Assembly: GCA_020633335.1 (NCBI GenBank)
Contig: JACKDU010000005.1
Coordinates: 124,001-188,000, forward strand
Reading direction: 5' to 3'
Origin: Myxococcales bacterium
Lineage (GTDB): Bacteria; Myxococcota_A; Polyangia; Nannocystales; Nannocystaceae
Length of the DNA: 64,000 nt
The position numbers and the translations under genes were made by a program. Position 1 is the first letter of the stretch, and each line of letters starts with the position of its first letter. The notes below the pieces were generated by a model, which did not search any database, was not told where the DNA came from, and was given only the letters and a program-made list of their open reading frames with translations. This document shows positions 1 to 9,784 of this stretch, one piece after another.

Positions 1-1
1 C

Positions 2-2578
2 CCCGATCGGCCGAAGTACTACGTCCTCGACATGTTCCCCTACCCGTCGGGCGACGGCCTCCACGTCGGGCACCCGGAGGGCTACACCGCGACCGACATC
101 GTCGCCCGCTACAAGCGGATGCGCGGCTTCAACGTCCTCCACCCGATGGGCTGGGACGCCTTCGGCCTGCCGGCCGAGCAGTACGCGATCAAGACCGGCA
201 CCCACCCGGCGACCCGGACCGCCGAGTGCATCCAGAACTTCAAGCGCCAGCTCAAGATGCTCGGCTTCTCCTACGACTGGGCCCGCGAGATCGACACGAC
301 CTCGCCGGCCTACGTCAAGTGGACCCAGTGGATCTTCCTGCAGATCTGGGGCTCCTGGTACGACCACACCGAGGGGCGGGCGCGGCCGATCGCCGAGCTG
401 CCGATCCCGCCGGCGGTCGCGGCGATGGGCGACGCCGAGGTCAACCGCTACCGCGACGAGCACCGCCTCGCCTACATGCACGACGCGCCGGTCAACTGGT
501 GCCCGACCCTGCGGGTGGTCCTCGCCAACGAGGAGGTCGCCGAGCACGTCGAGCAGGGGCACGAGGTCGTCCGTCGGCCGATGCGGCAGTGGATGCTGCG
601 GATCACCGCCTACGCCGAGCGCCTCCTCGCCGACCTCGACGGGCTCGAGTGGCCGGCCAGCGTGATCGAGATGCAGCGCAACTGGATCGGCCGCTCGGAG
701 GGCGCGGAGGTCGAGTTCCAGGTGGTCGGGATCAAGGGCGAGGAGGGGACGCTGACGGTCTTCACGACCCGCCCGGACACCCTCTTCGGCGCGACCTACA
801 TGGTCCTCGCGCCCGAGCACCCGCTGGTCGATCAGATCACCACCGACGCCCAGCGCTCGGCGGTCAAGGCCTACGTCGAGAGGACCGCCCACCGCTCCGA
901 GCGCGAGCGCCAGGCGGAGGCGGCCGAGGGGGCGAAGACGGGGGCCTTCACCGGCGCCTTCGCCCGCAACCCGGTCAACGGCCGCGAGATCCCGATCTGG
1001 ATCTCGGACTACGTCCTGATGGGCTACGGGACCGGGGCGATCATGGCGGTCCCCGGCCACGACACCCGCGACCACGCCTTCGCCAAGGCGATGGGCCTCG
1101 AGATCGTCGAGGTCGTCGGCGGCGGGACGGCGCCGATCGCCGACGAGGCCTTCGTCGGCGAGGGCGTCGCGGTCAACTCCGGCTTCATCAGCGGCCTGAC
1201 GACCGCGGCCGCCAAGGAGCGGATGATCGATCACCTCGAGCGCGAGGGGATCGGCCGCCGGCGGGTCACCTACAAGCTCCGCGACTGGCTCTTCTCGCGC
1301 CAGCGCTACTGGGGCGAGCCCTTCCCGCTGATCCACCGCCCGGACGGCGAGGTCGCGCCGGTGGCGGTCGACGACCTGCCGGTGACCCTGCCGGTGATCG
1401 AGGACTTCGGCCCGAGCGAGAGCGGCGAGCCGCCGCTGGCGAAGGCGCGCGAGTGGGTCGAGCTGGCGGACGGCTCGCTCCGCGAGACCAACACGATGCC
1501 GCAGTGGGCGGGCTCGTGCTGGTACTACCTCCGCTTCATGGACCCCCGCAACGACGGGGCGGCCTTCTCGAAGGAGGCGGCCGACTACTGGCTGCCGGTC
1601 GATCTCTACATCGGCGGCGCCGAGCATGCGGTCCTCCACCTCCTCTACGCCCGCTTCTGGCACAAGGTGCTCTTCGACCTCGGCCACGTATCGACCGTCG
1701 AGCCCTTCCACAAGCTGGTCAACCAGGGGATGATCCTCGGCGCGACCTACCACCCGATCACGCCGCGCCGCGACGAGCGCGGGCTCCCGGTGGTCTTCCT
1801 CCCCGATCAGATCGAGGCGATCGGCGGCGACCGCTTCGCGGTCAAGGGGAGCGGCGAGGAGGTCAAGGTCCAGTGGGACAAGATGTCGAAGAGCCGGGGC
1901 AACGTCATCAACCCCGACGACGTGATCCGGGAGTACGGCGCCGACACCATGCGCCTCTACGAGATGTTCATGGGGCCGCTGGAGCAGAGCGCCCCCTGGC
2001 AGCCCGAGGGCGTGAGCGGCTGCTACCGCTTCCTCCAGCGGGTCTATCGCCTGGTCTTCGACGAGCGGCCCGAGGGCGACGTCGTCCGTGAGCTGGCCGA
2101 AGGGGCAGGGAGCGAGCGGCAGCGCCGGCTCCTCCACCGGACGATCGACCAGGTCGGGGAGCGGATCGATCGCCTCTCGTTCAACACCGCGATCTCGTCG
2201 ATGATGATCTTCGTCAAGGAGCTCGCGCTCCTCGACGAGCCGATCGCCCGCGAGGTCATCGGCGCCTTCCTGATCCTCCTCTCGCCCTTCGCCCCCCACC
2301 TCGCCGAGGAGCTCTGGCGGGCGCTCGGCAACCCGAAGAGCCTGGCCCTGGAGCCGTGGCCGGCGGTCGATCCGGCGCTCCTGATCGAGGCGACCTGGAC
2401 CCTGGTGGTCCAGGTCGGCGGCAAGAAGCGGGCGGAGCTCCAGGTCCCGCAGGGGGCGGAGAAGGACGCGGTGATCGCCCTCGCCCTGGCGGCCGAGGAC
2501 GTCCAGCGGCATGTCGGCGACAAGACCCCGCGGCGGGTGATCTACGTCCCGGGCAAGCTGGTGAACGTGGTGCTCTAG
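2..2578 (+). CDS. leuS: Leucyl-tRNA synthetase (5' end cut by window)
   Basis: Charges tRNA-Leu with leucine in the cytoplasm and edits mischarged tRNA. The frame is open from base 2, so the true start lies before the window; 858 residues are visible of a family usually 820-880 long. The class I signature is HVGH at bases 62-73 (family motif HIGH, preceded by MFPYPSG) and the KMSKS loop is at 1880-1894. Between them is the CP1 editing insertion with TTRPDTLFGATYMVLAPEH. The tRNA-binding C-terminal part follows KMSKS and the frame closes at TAG. Seen: both catalytic motifs in the right order and an intact 3' end. Known: these define LeuS within the class Ia synthetases. Nothing odd apart from truncation by the window edge. 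Confidence 0.97.
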   Translation, partial: PDRPKYYVLDMFPYPSGDGLHVGHPEGYTATDIVARYKRMRGFNVLHPMGWDAFGLPAEQYAIKTGTHPATRTAECIQNFKRQLKMLGFSYDWAREIDTTSPAYVKWTQWIFLQIWGSWYDHTEGRARPIAELPIPPAVAAMGDAEVNRYRDEHRLAYMHDAPVNWCPTLRVVLANEEVAEHVEQGHEVVRRPMRQWMLRITAYAERLLADLDGLEWPASVIEMQRNWIGRSEGAEVEFQVVGIKGEEGTLTVFTTRPDTLFGATYMVLAPEHPLVDQITTDAQRSAVKAYVERTAHRSERERQAEAAEGAKTGAFTGAFARNPVNGREIPIWISDYVLMGYGTGAIMAVPGHDTRDHAFAKAMGLEIVEVVGGGTAPIADEAFVGEGVAVNSGFISGLTTAAAKERMIDHLEREGIGRRRVTYKLRDWLFSRQRYWGEPFPLIHRPDGEVAPVAVDDLPVTLPVIEDFGPSESGEPPLAKAREWVELADGSLRETNTMPQWAGSCWYYLRFMDPRNDGAAFSKEAADYWLPVDLYIGGAEHAVLHLLYARFWHKVLFDLGHVSTVEPFHKLVNQGMILGATYHPITPRRDERGLPVVFLPDQIEAIGGDRFAVKGSGEEVKVQWDKMSKSRGNVINPDDVIREYGADTMRLYEMFMGPLEQSAPWQPEGVSGCYRFLQRVYRLVFDERPEGDVVRELAEGAGSERQRRLLHRTIDQVGERIDRLSFNTAISSMMIFVKELALLDEPIAREVIGAFLILLSPFAPHLAEELWRALGNPKSLALEPWPAVDPALLIEATWTLVVQVGGKKRAELQVPQGAEKDAVIALALAAEDVQRHVGDKTPRRVIYVPGKLVNVVL

Positions 2579-2821
2579 CGCTTCGCGTGGGATCGCGGCG
2601 GACGGACGCGGCCACGGACGCGGCGTCTGACTCCGCCACCGACGCGGTCGCTGTTGTCGCGGGCCCCCAGATCTCGCCGCTCGATTCGTGGCGTGCAGCG
2701 CGTCTTGCGCCCTGAATATTTTCGCGCCGCCTTGATCCCGGGCGCAGCAAAATCGCCCGCCATGTGCGACGATGAACTATCGCCTACGCGCACGGGCACT
2801 CGCGCCCGATGGAGAGCTAGC

Positions 2822-4297
2822 ATGTCCAAAGACCTCCTCATTCGCACGTGCTCCCTGGGGTTCGCCGCCGCGCTCGGTATCGCGGGATGCGGTGACAGCG
2901 GGAGCTCCGACGACACCACCGGCACCGGGTCCGCATCGGTGACGATCACGGCCGCGTCCTCGGTGACGGTGACCGCGACCGCCACGGCCACGGCCACCGA
3001 CAGCGGCGCGACGACCGACGACAGCGGCGGCGAGAAGCTCGACCTCCCGGACGACGAGCCGCTCCCCGGCTGTGGCACGGGCGACGGCGCCTGCAACCTC
3101 CTCGACCTCCTCTTCGTGATCGACAACTCGGGCACGATGGGGGAGGAGCAGGTCAACCTCGCGGCCAACTTCCCGCTCCTGGTCGAGCGCCTCGGGATGC
3201 TCAAGGACGGCAAGGGCAAGCTGATCAGCGCCGACATCAACATCATGGTGACGACCACCGACATGGGTCACCCGGCGTGCGCGCAGTTCAACAAGCCGGG
3301 CTACATCCCCGCGAAGGGCTCGCCGATCAACACGCCGTGCACCGATCGCCTCGAGCGCTTCACCAGCCTCGACGGCAAGAAGTCGATCCCGCAGGCCTGC
3401 ACCGACTCCTGCAACGGCGTCGCCCCCGACGGCCCCTACATCCACTACAAGGTCAACGGCATGTCGAACGTGCCGGGCGACGACATCGCCGGCGCCCTGA
3501 GCTGCATCGGCCTCCAGGGGATCGACGGCTGCGGCTACGAGGCCCAGCTGGAGTCGATGATGCAGGCCCTCGACCCGGGCAAGGAGTGGAACAAGGGCGC
3601 GCTCCCCTTTGTCCGCGAGGGCGCGGTCCTGGCGATCGTCATGGTCACCGACGAGGCCGACTGCTCGGTGCTCGCGCCCGGCGGCTACGACTACTTCGAC
3701 GACGAGAACTCCGAGAACCCGATGTACAACCAGTACTGGAACGCGGACCCGAAGGACGCGACCAAGAAGGTGACCTCGGCCGTGTGCTGGAACGGCGGGG
3801 TCAACTGTATCGACCAGGACAACGACGGGATCTACGAGAACTGCACGTCGGCCGACAAGGGCGTCCTCCACCCGAGCATGGCCCGCTACACCAAGTTCCT
3901 CCGCGACGTCCTGATCGGCGGCAAGCAGAAGGAGGTGATCATGCTCGGGATCCTCGGGATCCCGCCGGTCACCGAGCACAACCCCGAGCCGCCCTACGAG
4001 CCGATCGCCGGCGGCGTCAAGGATCTGGTCTACCGCCAGTGGAACGACGCCGACATCCTCCCGGGCGACGGCGGGACCGCGGCGACCAAGCAGTTCGAGT
4101 TCGGGATCGGACCCGGCTGCACCGGTGCGGGCACCGGGCAGGCGATCCCGCCGGTGCGGATCAAGGAGGTCTGCGAGAGCCTCAACGACGGCGACCGGAT
4201 CCGCTGCTGCATGGAGTCGATCTGCGACGACGACTTCTCGCCGGCGATCGAGTGCCTCTCCGGGCTCCTCCAGGAGACCTTCGCGCCGCAGGGCTAG
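2822..4297 (+). CDS. Lipoprotein with von Willebrand factor A-like domain
   Basis: A 491-residue protein of unknown function. I chose ATG 2822, behind a GGAGAG ribosome site; the frame is open further upstream but without signal-peptide character. Residues 1-23 form a lipoprotein signal (hydrophobic stretch then lipobox GIAGC, Cys23). A Ser/Thr/Asp linker follows, then a domain opening LLFVIDNSGTM, which is a MIDAS-type DxSxT metal site of VWA folds. Later there is DQDNDGIYENC, similar to calcium-binding thrombospondin type 3 repeats, and many cysteines that suggest disulphides. It is probably anchored to a membrane on the outer side and binds a divalent metal and a protein partner. Lipoproteins of this build are common in large myxobacterial genomes. 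The role is inferred only from the domain. Confidence 0.85.
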   Translation: MSKDLLIRTCSLGFAAALGIAGCGDSGSSDDTTGTGSASVTITAASSVTVTATATATATDSGATTDDSGGEKLDLPDDEPLPGCGTGDGACNLLDLLFVIDNSGTMGEEQVNLAANFPLLVERLGMLKDGKGKLISADINIMVTTTDMGHPACAQFNKPGYIPAKGSPINTPCTDRLERFTSLDGKKSIPQACTDSCNGVAPDGPYIHYKVNGMSNVPGDDIAGALSCIGLQGIDGCGYEAQLESMMQALDPGKEWNKGALPFVREGAVLAIVMVTDEADCSVLAPGGYDYFDDENSENPMYNQYWNADPKDATKKVTSAVCWNGGVNCIDQDNDGIYENCTSADKGVLHPSMARYTKFLRDVLIGGKQKEVIMLGILGIPPVTEHNPEPPYEPIAGGVKDLVYRQWNDADILPGDGGTAATKQFEFGIGPGCTGAGTGQAIPPVRIKEVCESLNDGDRIRCCMESICDDDFSPAIECLSGLLQETFAPQG

Positions 4298-4318
4298 CCC
4301 GCGCTGCCGCTGCGTCGG

Positions 4319-4343
4319 GGGCCGCGTCCGCTGGACGCGGCCC
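4319..4343 (+). terminator. Strong GC hairpin after the VWA lipoprotein gene
   Basis: An 11-bp perfect stem, GGGCCGCGTCC and GGACGCGGCCC, with a GCT loop lies 21 bases past the stop codon. No clear run of T follows, so it could be a terminator without a U-tract or an RNA-stabilising 3' hairpin. It also sits downstream of the converging minus-strand gene that ends at 4419. Confidence 0.6.
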
Positions 4344-4418
4344 TCGCCGCGTTTGGGTGGCGGGTGTCGGCCGCGCGCCGCCTGACGAGGTCGCGCCCTG
4401 CGTGTGCGCGGCGGCCGG

Positions 4419-4937
4419 CTAGCCGGGGCTACGGAGGAAGGTGGAGCCAGCGCGGGTGATCTTGATCCGCTTCTTGGCGCCGCTCCCCTCGACGTGGATC
4501 AGCCCCTTGGTCCGCAGGTGCCGGAGCACCAGGCGGAGCTGATCGGAGGCGAGGCCGGTGCCCTGGAGGAGCTCGCTCTCGCGGCGGCCGGCCTTGCTCT
4601 TGCTCAGCGAGCGGAGCACCAGGGCGTCGCCGCCCGGGACGTCGGCGCGGCGCCGGATCACCGCCGGGCCGAGCTCGAGGTCGCCGGCCTCGTCGAGATC
4701 GTCGTCGACGGCGGTCTGCGCGGGCTCCTCCTGGGGCCGGGGGCGCTCCTTGGCGATGTCGATCAGCTCCTGGACGGTGAAGACGCCGAGGACCGGCGAG
4801 ATGTGATCGTTCTTGCGGGCGGCCGCGACGATCTCGCCGAGGGTGGCGGTGTCAGGGAGGGCGCGGATGACCTCGCGGAGGACATCGCGTAGAGATTGAG
4901 TCCAGGCGTCTTCGACCCGGTCGTCCACTTCGTTCAC
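4419..4937 (-). CDS. Small protein with winged-helix-like C-terminus
   Basis: A 172-residue protein. The frame is open to 5039, but GTG 4937 begins a clean N-terminus (VNEVDDRVEDAW) with GAGG a little upstream, so I take that start. The first 70 residues look helical; residues about 75-105 are an acidic linker. The C-terminal 60 residues (ESELLQGTGLASDQLRLVLR, then LRTKGLIHVEGSGAKKRIKI) have the pattern of a winged helix: recognition helix followed by a basic beta wing. Together with a palindrome over its start codon this suggests a DNA-binding, possibly self-regulating protein, divergent from purSL. No family name can be given. It could equally be a nucleoid or RNA-binding protein. Confidence 0.7.
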   Translation of the reverse strand: MNEVDDRVEDAWTQSLRDVLREVIRALPDTATLGEIVAAARKNDHISPVLGVFTVQELIDIAKERPRPQEEPAQTAVDDDLDEAGDLELGPAVIRRRADVPGGDALVLRSLSKSKAGRRESELLQGTGLASDQLRLVLRHLRTKGLIHVEGSGAKKRIKITRAGSTFLRSPG

Positions 4938-4970
4938 AGGTGAACCTCGCGCACCAAATCTCACGTTTGG
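4932..4970. promoter_or_regulatory. Two hyphenated palindromes upstream of the winged-helix gene
   Basis: GTTCAC-AG-GTGAAC (4932-4945) straddles the GTG start of the minus-strand gene, and CCAAA-N7-TTTGG (4954-4970) follows immediately in the 256-bp divergent spacer before purSL. Such paired symmetric sites beside a putative DNA-binding protein would suit an operator. No protein has been tied to them; the inference is from symmetry and position only. Confidence 0.35.
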
Positions 4971-5193
4971 CTCGAGTTGTGGCGAGCGTCGCGGAGACCC
5001 TACGAAGCGCCGCATCTGCACACAATGCAGGGCAGCCAAACCACAACGGCGAATGCAATGGTGCGCGTCGGATCACGCGCTGTCAAGCCCAAGCGGTGCG
5101 GGTCGGCGATCGGGTCGGCGATGTGAGGGGAACGACGCGGGCGAGCGCGGCCCCTCGGTTGACAGCGACCCCGGGCCCGGACAAAAGGGCCCC

Positions 5194-8172
5194 GTGCCGG
5201 TCTTCAGGCTTGAGATCGAGGCTCGCTCAGGGCTCGTGGACGCCGCCGGGGAGGCGACCGCTCGCCGCCTCCGCTCCTTCCTCGGGATCGACGCCCGGGT
5301 GCGCACCCGTCGGGTCTACCTCCTTGATCTCGAGATCGACGAGGGCGAGGCGGCGACGATCCTCGACAACCTCGTCGATCCGATCGCCGAGATCGGCGCG
5401 CTCGGGATGCTCGCCGATCAGGCGGCGGGCGAGGCGGCGCCGTGGCTCCTCAGCGTCGGCCTCCGCCCCGGCGTCACCGACAGCGTCGGCCGCTCGGTCC
5501 ACCGGGCCGCCGAGGACTGCCTCGGGCGCCCGCTCGCCGGCGAGGTCTACACCGCGACCCTCTATCGCCTCTGGGGGGTCGGCCGCGAGGCGGTCGAGCG
5601 GGCGGCGGCGGAGCTCCTCTACAACCCGCTCATCGAGCGCCTGCGGATCGAGGAGAGCCCGCGGGCGCTCGATCTCGCGGTCCCGCGGGCGGGCTCGAGC
5701 CGGCCGCCCGCGGTCGCCGAGGTGCCGCTCGGGGCGGCCGACGACGCCGAGCTCGAGCGGATCTCGCGGGCCGGGATGCTCGCGCTCACGCTCGCCGAGA
5801 TGCGGGCGATCCAGGCCCACTTCGCGGGGCTCGGCCGCGATCCGACCGACGCCGAGCTCGAGTGCATCGCCCAGACCTGGAGCGAGCACTGCAAGCACAA
5901 GATCTTCGCGTCGCCGATCGACTACGTCGACCCCGCGGGGGCGCGGCGGCGGATCGATCGCGGCCTCTTCCGGGCGACGATCCGCGGGGCGACCGAGGCG
6001 GTCGCGGCCGCGCGCCGGGCCGCGGGCGTCGACCCCGAGGGCGCGCCCTTCCTGGTCTCGGTCTTCCACGACAACGCCGGCGTGGTCCGCTTCACCGACG
6101 AAGATCACCTGGTCTACAAGGTCGAGACCCACAACTCGCCGTCGGCGCTCGATCCCTACGGCGGGGCGATGACCGGGATCGTCGGGGTCAACCGCGACGT
6201 CCTCGGCACCGGCCTCGGGGCCGAGTGCCTGACCAACGTGTGGGGCTACTGCCTCGGCGATCCCGCCCACGCGGTCGGCCTCCCGCCCGGGCTCATGCAC
6301 CCCCGGCGGATCCGCGACGGCGTCCACCACGGGGTGATCGACGGGGGCAACCAGTCGGGGATCCCCTACAGCCGCGGCTTCGAGCTCTTCGACCGCCGCT
6401 ACCTCGGCAAGCCGCTGGTCTACTGCGGGACCGTCGGGGTGATGCCGGCGCGGGTCGGCGGCCGCCTCGGCGAGGTCAAGCGGATCGCCGCCGGCGATCT
6501 GGTGGTGATGGTCGGCGGGCGGATCGGCAAGGACGGGATCCACGGCGCGACCTTCTCGAGCGTCGAGCTCGACGAGTCGTCGCCGGTGCAGGCGGTCCAG
6601 ATCGGCGATCCGATCACTCAGAAGATGATGGCCGACTTCCTCGACGAGGCCCGCGCGCTCGGGCTCAGCTCCGGCCTCACCGACAACGGCGCCGGCGGCC
6701 TCTCGAGCAGCGTCGGCGAGATGGCCCAGGCGACCGGCGGCGCCGAGATCGACCTCGCGGTCGCGCCCCTCAAGTACCCCGGCCTCCAGCCCTGGGAGAT
6801 CCTGATCTCGGAGGCCCAGGAGCGGATGAGCGTCGCGGTGCCGCCGGCGTCGCTGGACGCCTTCATGGCGCTCGCGCGGCGGCGCGAGGTCGAGGCGACG
6901 GTGCTCGGCCGCTTCACCACGAGCGGCCGCCTGGTGGTCCGCCACGGCGAGGCGCTGGTCTGCGATCTCGAGCTCGAGTTCCTCCACGAGGGGGTGCCGC
7001 TGCCGACCCTCTCGGCCCGCTGGAGCCCGCCGGCCCGCACGCTCTCGAGCCCGGGCGAGGTCGCGGCCGCGTTCGCGGCCCGCTCGCCCGGCGCGCTCCT
7101 CCTCGAGCTCATCGGCTCGCTCAACCTCGCGTCGAACGAGGCGCTCGCCCGGCGCTACGACCACGAGGTCAAGGGCCTGAGCGTCGTCAAGCCCTGGGTC
7201 GGCGTCCGCCAGGACGTGCCGGCGACCGCGACGGTGATGCGGGTCCGCCACGGGCGGCCCGAGGGGATCGTCCTCGCCGAGGGGATCCACCCCCACTACA
7301 GCGACGTCGACACCGAGGCGATGGCGACCGCGGCGGTCGACGAGGCGGTGCGGCGGGTGATCTGCGCCGGCGCGCGGGTCGATCGCCTGGCGGCGCTCGA
7401 CAACTTCTGCTGGCCCGACCCGATCGTCAGCGCCAAGACCCCCGACGGCGAGCACAAGCTCGCCCAGCTCGTCCGCTGCTGCGAGGGGCTGCGGGCGGCC
7501 TGCGAGGCCTTCGGGGTCCCGCTGATCAGCGGCAAGGACTCGATGAAGAACGACGCCAACCTCGGCGGCGTGAAGATCTCGATCCCGCCGACGCTGCTGA
7601 TCAGCGTGATCGGCCAGATGGAGGACGTCCGGCGGGCGCTCGACCTGACGCCGCTGGCGGCGGGGGATCGGGTCGCGCTGGTCGGGATCACCCGCGACGA
7701 GCTCGGCGAGGCCGAGGCCGCGCGCCAACTCGGCCTGGTGATCGACGCGGTGCCGCGCACCGACCTCGCGGCCGCGGCCGCCCGCTACCGCGCCTTCGCC
7801 GGGGCCCGCGACGCCGGCTACGTCCGCTCGGCCCACGCGCTCGGGCGCGGCGGCCTGGCGATCGCCCTCGCCCACATGACCCTCGCCGGCGAGCTCGGCC
7901 TCGATCTGCGGATCGACGGGGTGGGGGAGGGGACGCTCGGCGACGCGGCGATCCTCTTCGGCGAGAGCACGGGGCGGATCGTCCTGACCTGTCGGCCAGG
8001 TGACGCCGCGGCGATCGAGGCCGCGCTCGGGGGCCACGGGCTCGCCTGGCTCGGCGAGGTCGCGCCCCCGCGGGCCGGCGGCGGCTGGCTGCGGGTCGCT
8101 CGCCGCGGCGAGGCCTTGATCGACGTCGACGCCGCGGCCCTCCGCGCGCGCTTCCAGGGAGGTGAGCTGTGA
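5194..8172 (+). CDS. purL: Phosphoribosylformylglycinamidine synthase, PurS-PurL fusion
   Basis: Fourth step of purine synthesis: converts FGAR, ATP and glutamine-derived ammonia to FGAM. I chose GTG 5194 (product MPVFRLEIEARSG); the frame is open from 5053 but the extra stretch has no domain character. The protein is 992 residues. Residues about 1-85 look like a PurS subunit, fused to the PurL synthase; the hallmark WSEHCKHKIF is at residues 229-238 and the ATP-binding AIR-synthase-like halves follow (KVETHNSPSALDPYGGA, later GKDSMKNDANLGG). The glutaminase is a separate gene, purQ, overlapping by GTGA, so the complex would be PurSL plus PurQ. This layout is known in several deltaproteobacterial lineages. 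Confidence 0.95.
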   Translation: MPVFRLEIEARSGLVDAAGEATARRLRSFLGIDARVRTRRVYLLDLEIDEGEAATILDNLVDPIAEIGALGMLADQAAGEAAPWLLSVGLRPGVTDSVGRSVHRAAEDCLGRPLAGEVYTATLYRLWGVGREAVERAAAELLYNPLIERLRIEESPRALDLAVPRAGSSRPPAVAEVPLGAADDAELERISRAGMLALTLAEMRAIQAHFAGLGRDPTDAELECIAQTWSEHCKHKIFASPIDYVDPAGARRRIDRGLFRATIRGATEAVAAARRAAGVDPEGAPFLVSVFHDNAGVVRFTDEDHLVYKVETHNSPSALDPYGGAMTGIVGVNRDVLGTGLGAECLTNVWGYCLGDPAHAVGLPPGLMHPRRIRDGVHHGVIDGGNQSGIPYSRGFELFDRRYLGKPLVYCGTVGVMPARVGGRLGEVKRIAAGDLVVMVGGRIGKDGIHGATFSSVELDESSPVQAVQIGDPITQKMMADFLDEARALGLSSGLTDNGAGGLSSSVGEMAQATGGAEIDLAVAPLKYPGLQPWEILISEAQERMSVAVPPASLDAFMALARRREVEATVLGRFTTSGRLVVRHGEALVCDLELEFLHEGVPLPTLSARWSPPARTLSSPGEVAAAFAARSPGALLLELIGSLNLASNEALARRYDHEVKGLSVVKPWVGVRQDVPATATVMRVRHGRPEGIVLAEGIHPHYSDVDTEAMATAAVDEAVRRVICAGARVDRLAALDNFCWPDPIVSAKTPDGEHKLAQLVRCCEGLRAACEAFGVPLISGKDSMKNDANLGGVKISIPPTLLISVIGQMEDVRRALDLTPLAAGDRVALVGITRDELGEAEAARQLGLVIDAVPRTDLAAAAARYRAFAGARDAGYVRSAHALGRGGLAIALAHMTLAGELGLDLRIDGVGEGTLGDAAILFGESTGRIVLTCRPGDAAAIEAALGGHGLAWLGEVAPPRAGGGWLRVARRGEALIDVDAAALRARFQGGEL

Positions 8173-9044
8173 TCCCCGCCGATCCGATCCGCGAGCGCTT
8201 CGGCATCGACCGCGCCCGCGCCCGTGACGTCCGCGTGCTGGTGATGACCGGCTACGGCCTCAACTGCGAGGCCGAGACCGCCGCCGCCTTCGCCCGCCTC
8301 GGCGCGAGCCCGGAGATCCGCCACGTCGGCGACGTCCTCGAGGGCGGCGACGACGTCCTCCGGCCCTACCCGATCCTCGCCTTCATCGGCGGCTTCTCCT
8401 TCGGCGATCACATCGCCAGCGGCCGGGTCTTCGCCAACCGGCTGCGCTTCCGCCTCGGCGATCGCCTCGCCCGTCACATCGACGAGGGCGGCCTGGCGAT
8501 CGGGATCTGCAACGGCTTCCAGACCCTGGTGAAGCTCGGCGCGCTGCCGGCGGTCGGCCGGGCGCCCGGCGGCGGCCTCGCCCGCCAGCAGGTCTCGCTG
8601 GTCGACAACGATCGCCTCGGCTACCGCGACGCCTGGGTGCGCCTCCGCTTCGATCCGGAGAGCCCCTGCGTGTTCACCAAGGGCCTCGAGGGGCTCACGC
8701 TCGATCTCCCGAGCCGCCACGGCGAGGGCAAGATGGTCTTCGCCGACGCCGCGTCGCAGGCGGCGATCGAGGCCGCCCACCTGATCCCGGCGCGCTACGT
8801 CGACGAGGCCGGGGCGGCGACCGAGCGCTGGCCCGACAACCCGAGCGGCTCGCCGGGCGGCGCGGCCGGCCTCTGCGATCCGAGCGGGCGGATCTTCGGG
8901 CTCATGCCCCACCCCGAGGCCTACCTCGATCCCGAGAACCACCCGCGCTGGCGGGCCCAGCTCGCCGCCGGCACCCTGCCGCCGGTCGGCCTCGGCCTCC
9001 ACGTCCTCGCCGGCGGCGTGCGGGCGGTGATCGACGGGCGCTAG
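8169..9044 (+). CDS. purQ: FGAM synthase glutaminase subunit PurQ
   Basis: Class I glutamine amidotransferase that hands ammonia to PurL. The start GTG 8169 overlaps the purL stop as GTGA and is preceded by a strong GGAGGTGAG site inside purL, so the two are translationally coupled. The 291 residues contain the oxyanion/nucleophile region GICNGFQTL with Cys114 and the C-terminal His-Glu pair in MPHPEAY. The N-terminus (VLVMTGYGLNCEAETAAAF) matches the PurQ pattern. At 291 residues it is longer than the 220-230 of Bacillus PurQ, as is usual for the form that pairs with PurSL. It ends 23 bp before a converging gene. Confidence 0.95.
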   Translation: MIPADPIRERFGIDRARARDVRVLVMTGYGLNCEAETAAAFARLGASPEIRHVGDVLEGGDDVLRPYPILAFIGGFSFGDHIASGRVFANRLRFRLGDRLARHIDEGGLAIGICNGFQTLVKLGALPAVGRAPGGGLARQQVSLVDNDRLGYRDAWVRLRFDPESPCVFTKGLEGLTLDLPSRHGEGKMVFADAASQAAIEAAHLIPARYVDEAGAATERWPDNPSGSPGGAAGLCDPSGRIFGLMPHPEAYLDPENHPRWRAQLAAGTLPPVGLGLHVLAGGVRAVIDGR

Positions 9045-9067
9045 CGCGCGTCGATCACCGACGGCGA

Positions 9068-9784
9068 TCAGACGTCGAGCATCCGCTCGGCGGCGACCGG
9101 ATCGATCCCCGCCTGGTGAGCGAGCTCGAGGAAGAACTCGCGGCCGACGTCGGCGCGCTGCGAGGCGTCGACCAGCGGGGCGATCGCCCGCAGCACCTCG
9201 ACCCGGCGATCGCGGGGGAGCGAGGCGAGGCGGGCGCCGACGTGGTCGATCGACGGCGGGGTCTCGAGGAAGGCGGCGAAGGCCCGGCGGCGCTCGCTGG
9301 AGACCGGCATCTGCTCGAGGAGCGCCTCGTAGCGGACCGCCTCGGCCTCGTCGATCGTCCCGTCGCGGTGGATCAGGAGGGCGGCGAAGCTCGCCTTGTG
9401 CTCGGCGAGGAGGGCGGCCTCGGCGGTCCACTGGTCGCGCCAGCTTGCGAGGTCATCGAGATCGGCGCCGACCATCGACGCGATCTCCTCGACGACCCGC
9501 AGCTCGGTGTCGCCGACCTCGCCGTCGGCGAGGGCCATCGCCCACGCCCGCTCGAGGATCGGCTCGTGGAAGAGCGGGAGGATCGGCGGGAGCTCCTTGA
9601 CGTGCTCGAGGAGCGCCTCGCGGCTGGCGAGGAGGTTGACCCAGGCCTCCTGATCGCCGGGGCTCAGGCGCTCGTCGATCATCGCCAGCACCTGATCGCA
9701 CTCGCCCTCCTTGAGCACGCCGTCGGCGTGGGCGACGAGGCCGCAGGCGACGAGGGTCCATTCCTGTTCGGGGGTCAGCGGCAT
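9068..9784 (-). CDS. TerB-like helical protein
   Basis: A 238-residue soluble protein made mostly of helices. Three times it shows the acidic DG-x-E signature of TerB-type domains: VAHADGVLKEGE near residue 17, ALADGEVGDTEL near 84, and IHRDGTIDEAEA near 137. TerB domains (tellurite-resistance family) bind metal through such acidic loops and often act in membrane-associated stress or processing complexes. No ter operon partners are nearby; the gene stands alone between purQ (converging) and the repeat lipoprotein. ATG 9784 is the only sensible start. Family membership is likely, but its task in this cell is unknown. Confidence 0.7.
   Translation of the reverse strand: MPLTPEQEWTLVACGLVAHADGVLKEGECDQVLAMIDERLSPGDQEAWVNLLASREALLEHVKELPPILPLFHEPILERAWAMALADGEVGDTELRVVEEIASMVGADLDDLASWRDQWTAEAALLAEHKASFAALLIHRDGTIDEAEAVRYEALLEQMPVSSERRRAFAAFLETPPSIDHVGARLASLPRDRRVEVLRAIAPLVDASQRADVGREFFLELAHQAGIDPVAAERMLDV

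Noticed and set aside
5227..8037. 936-codon open frame antisense to purSL
   Set aside because: Same reason: reverse complement of GC3-rich codons seldom yields stops.
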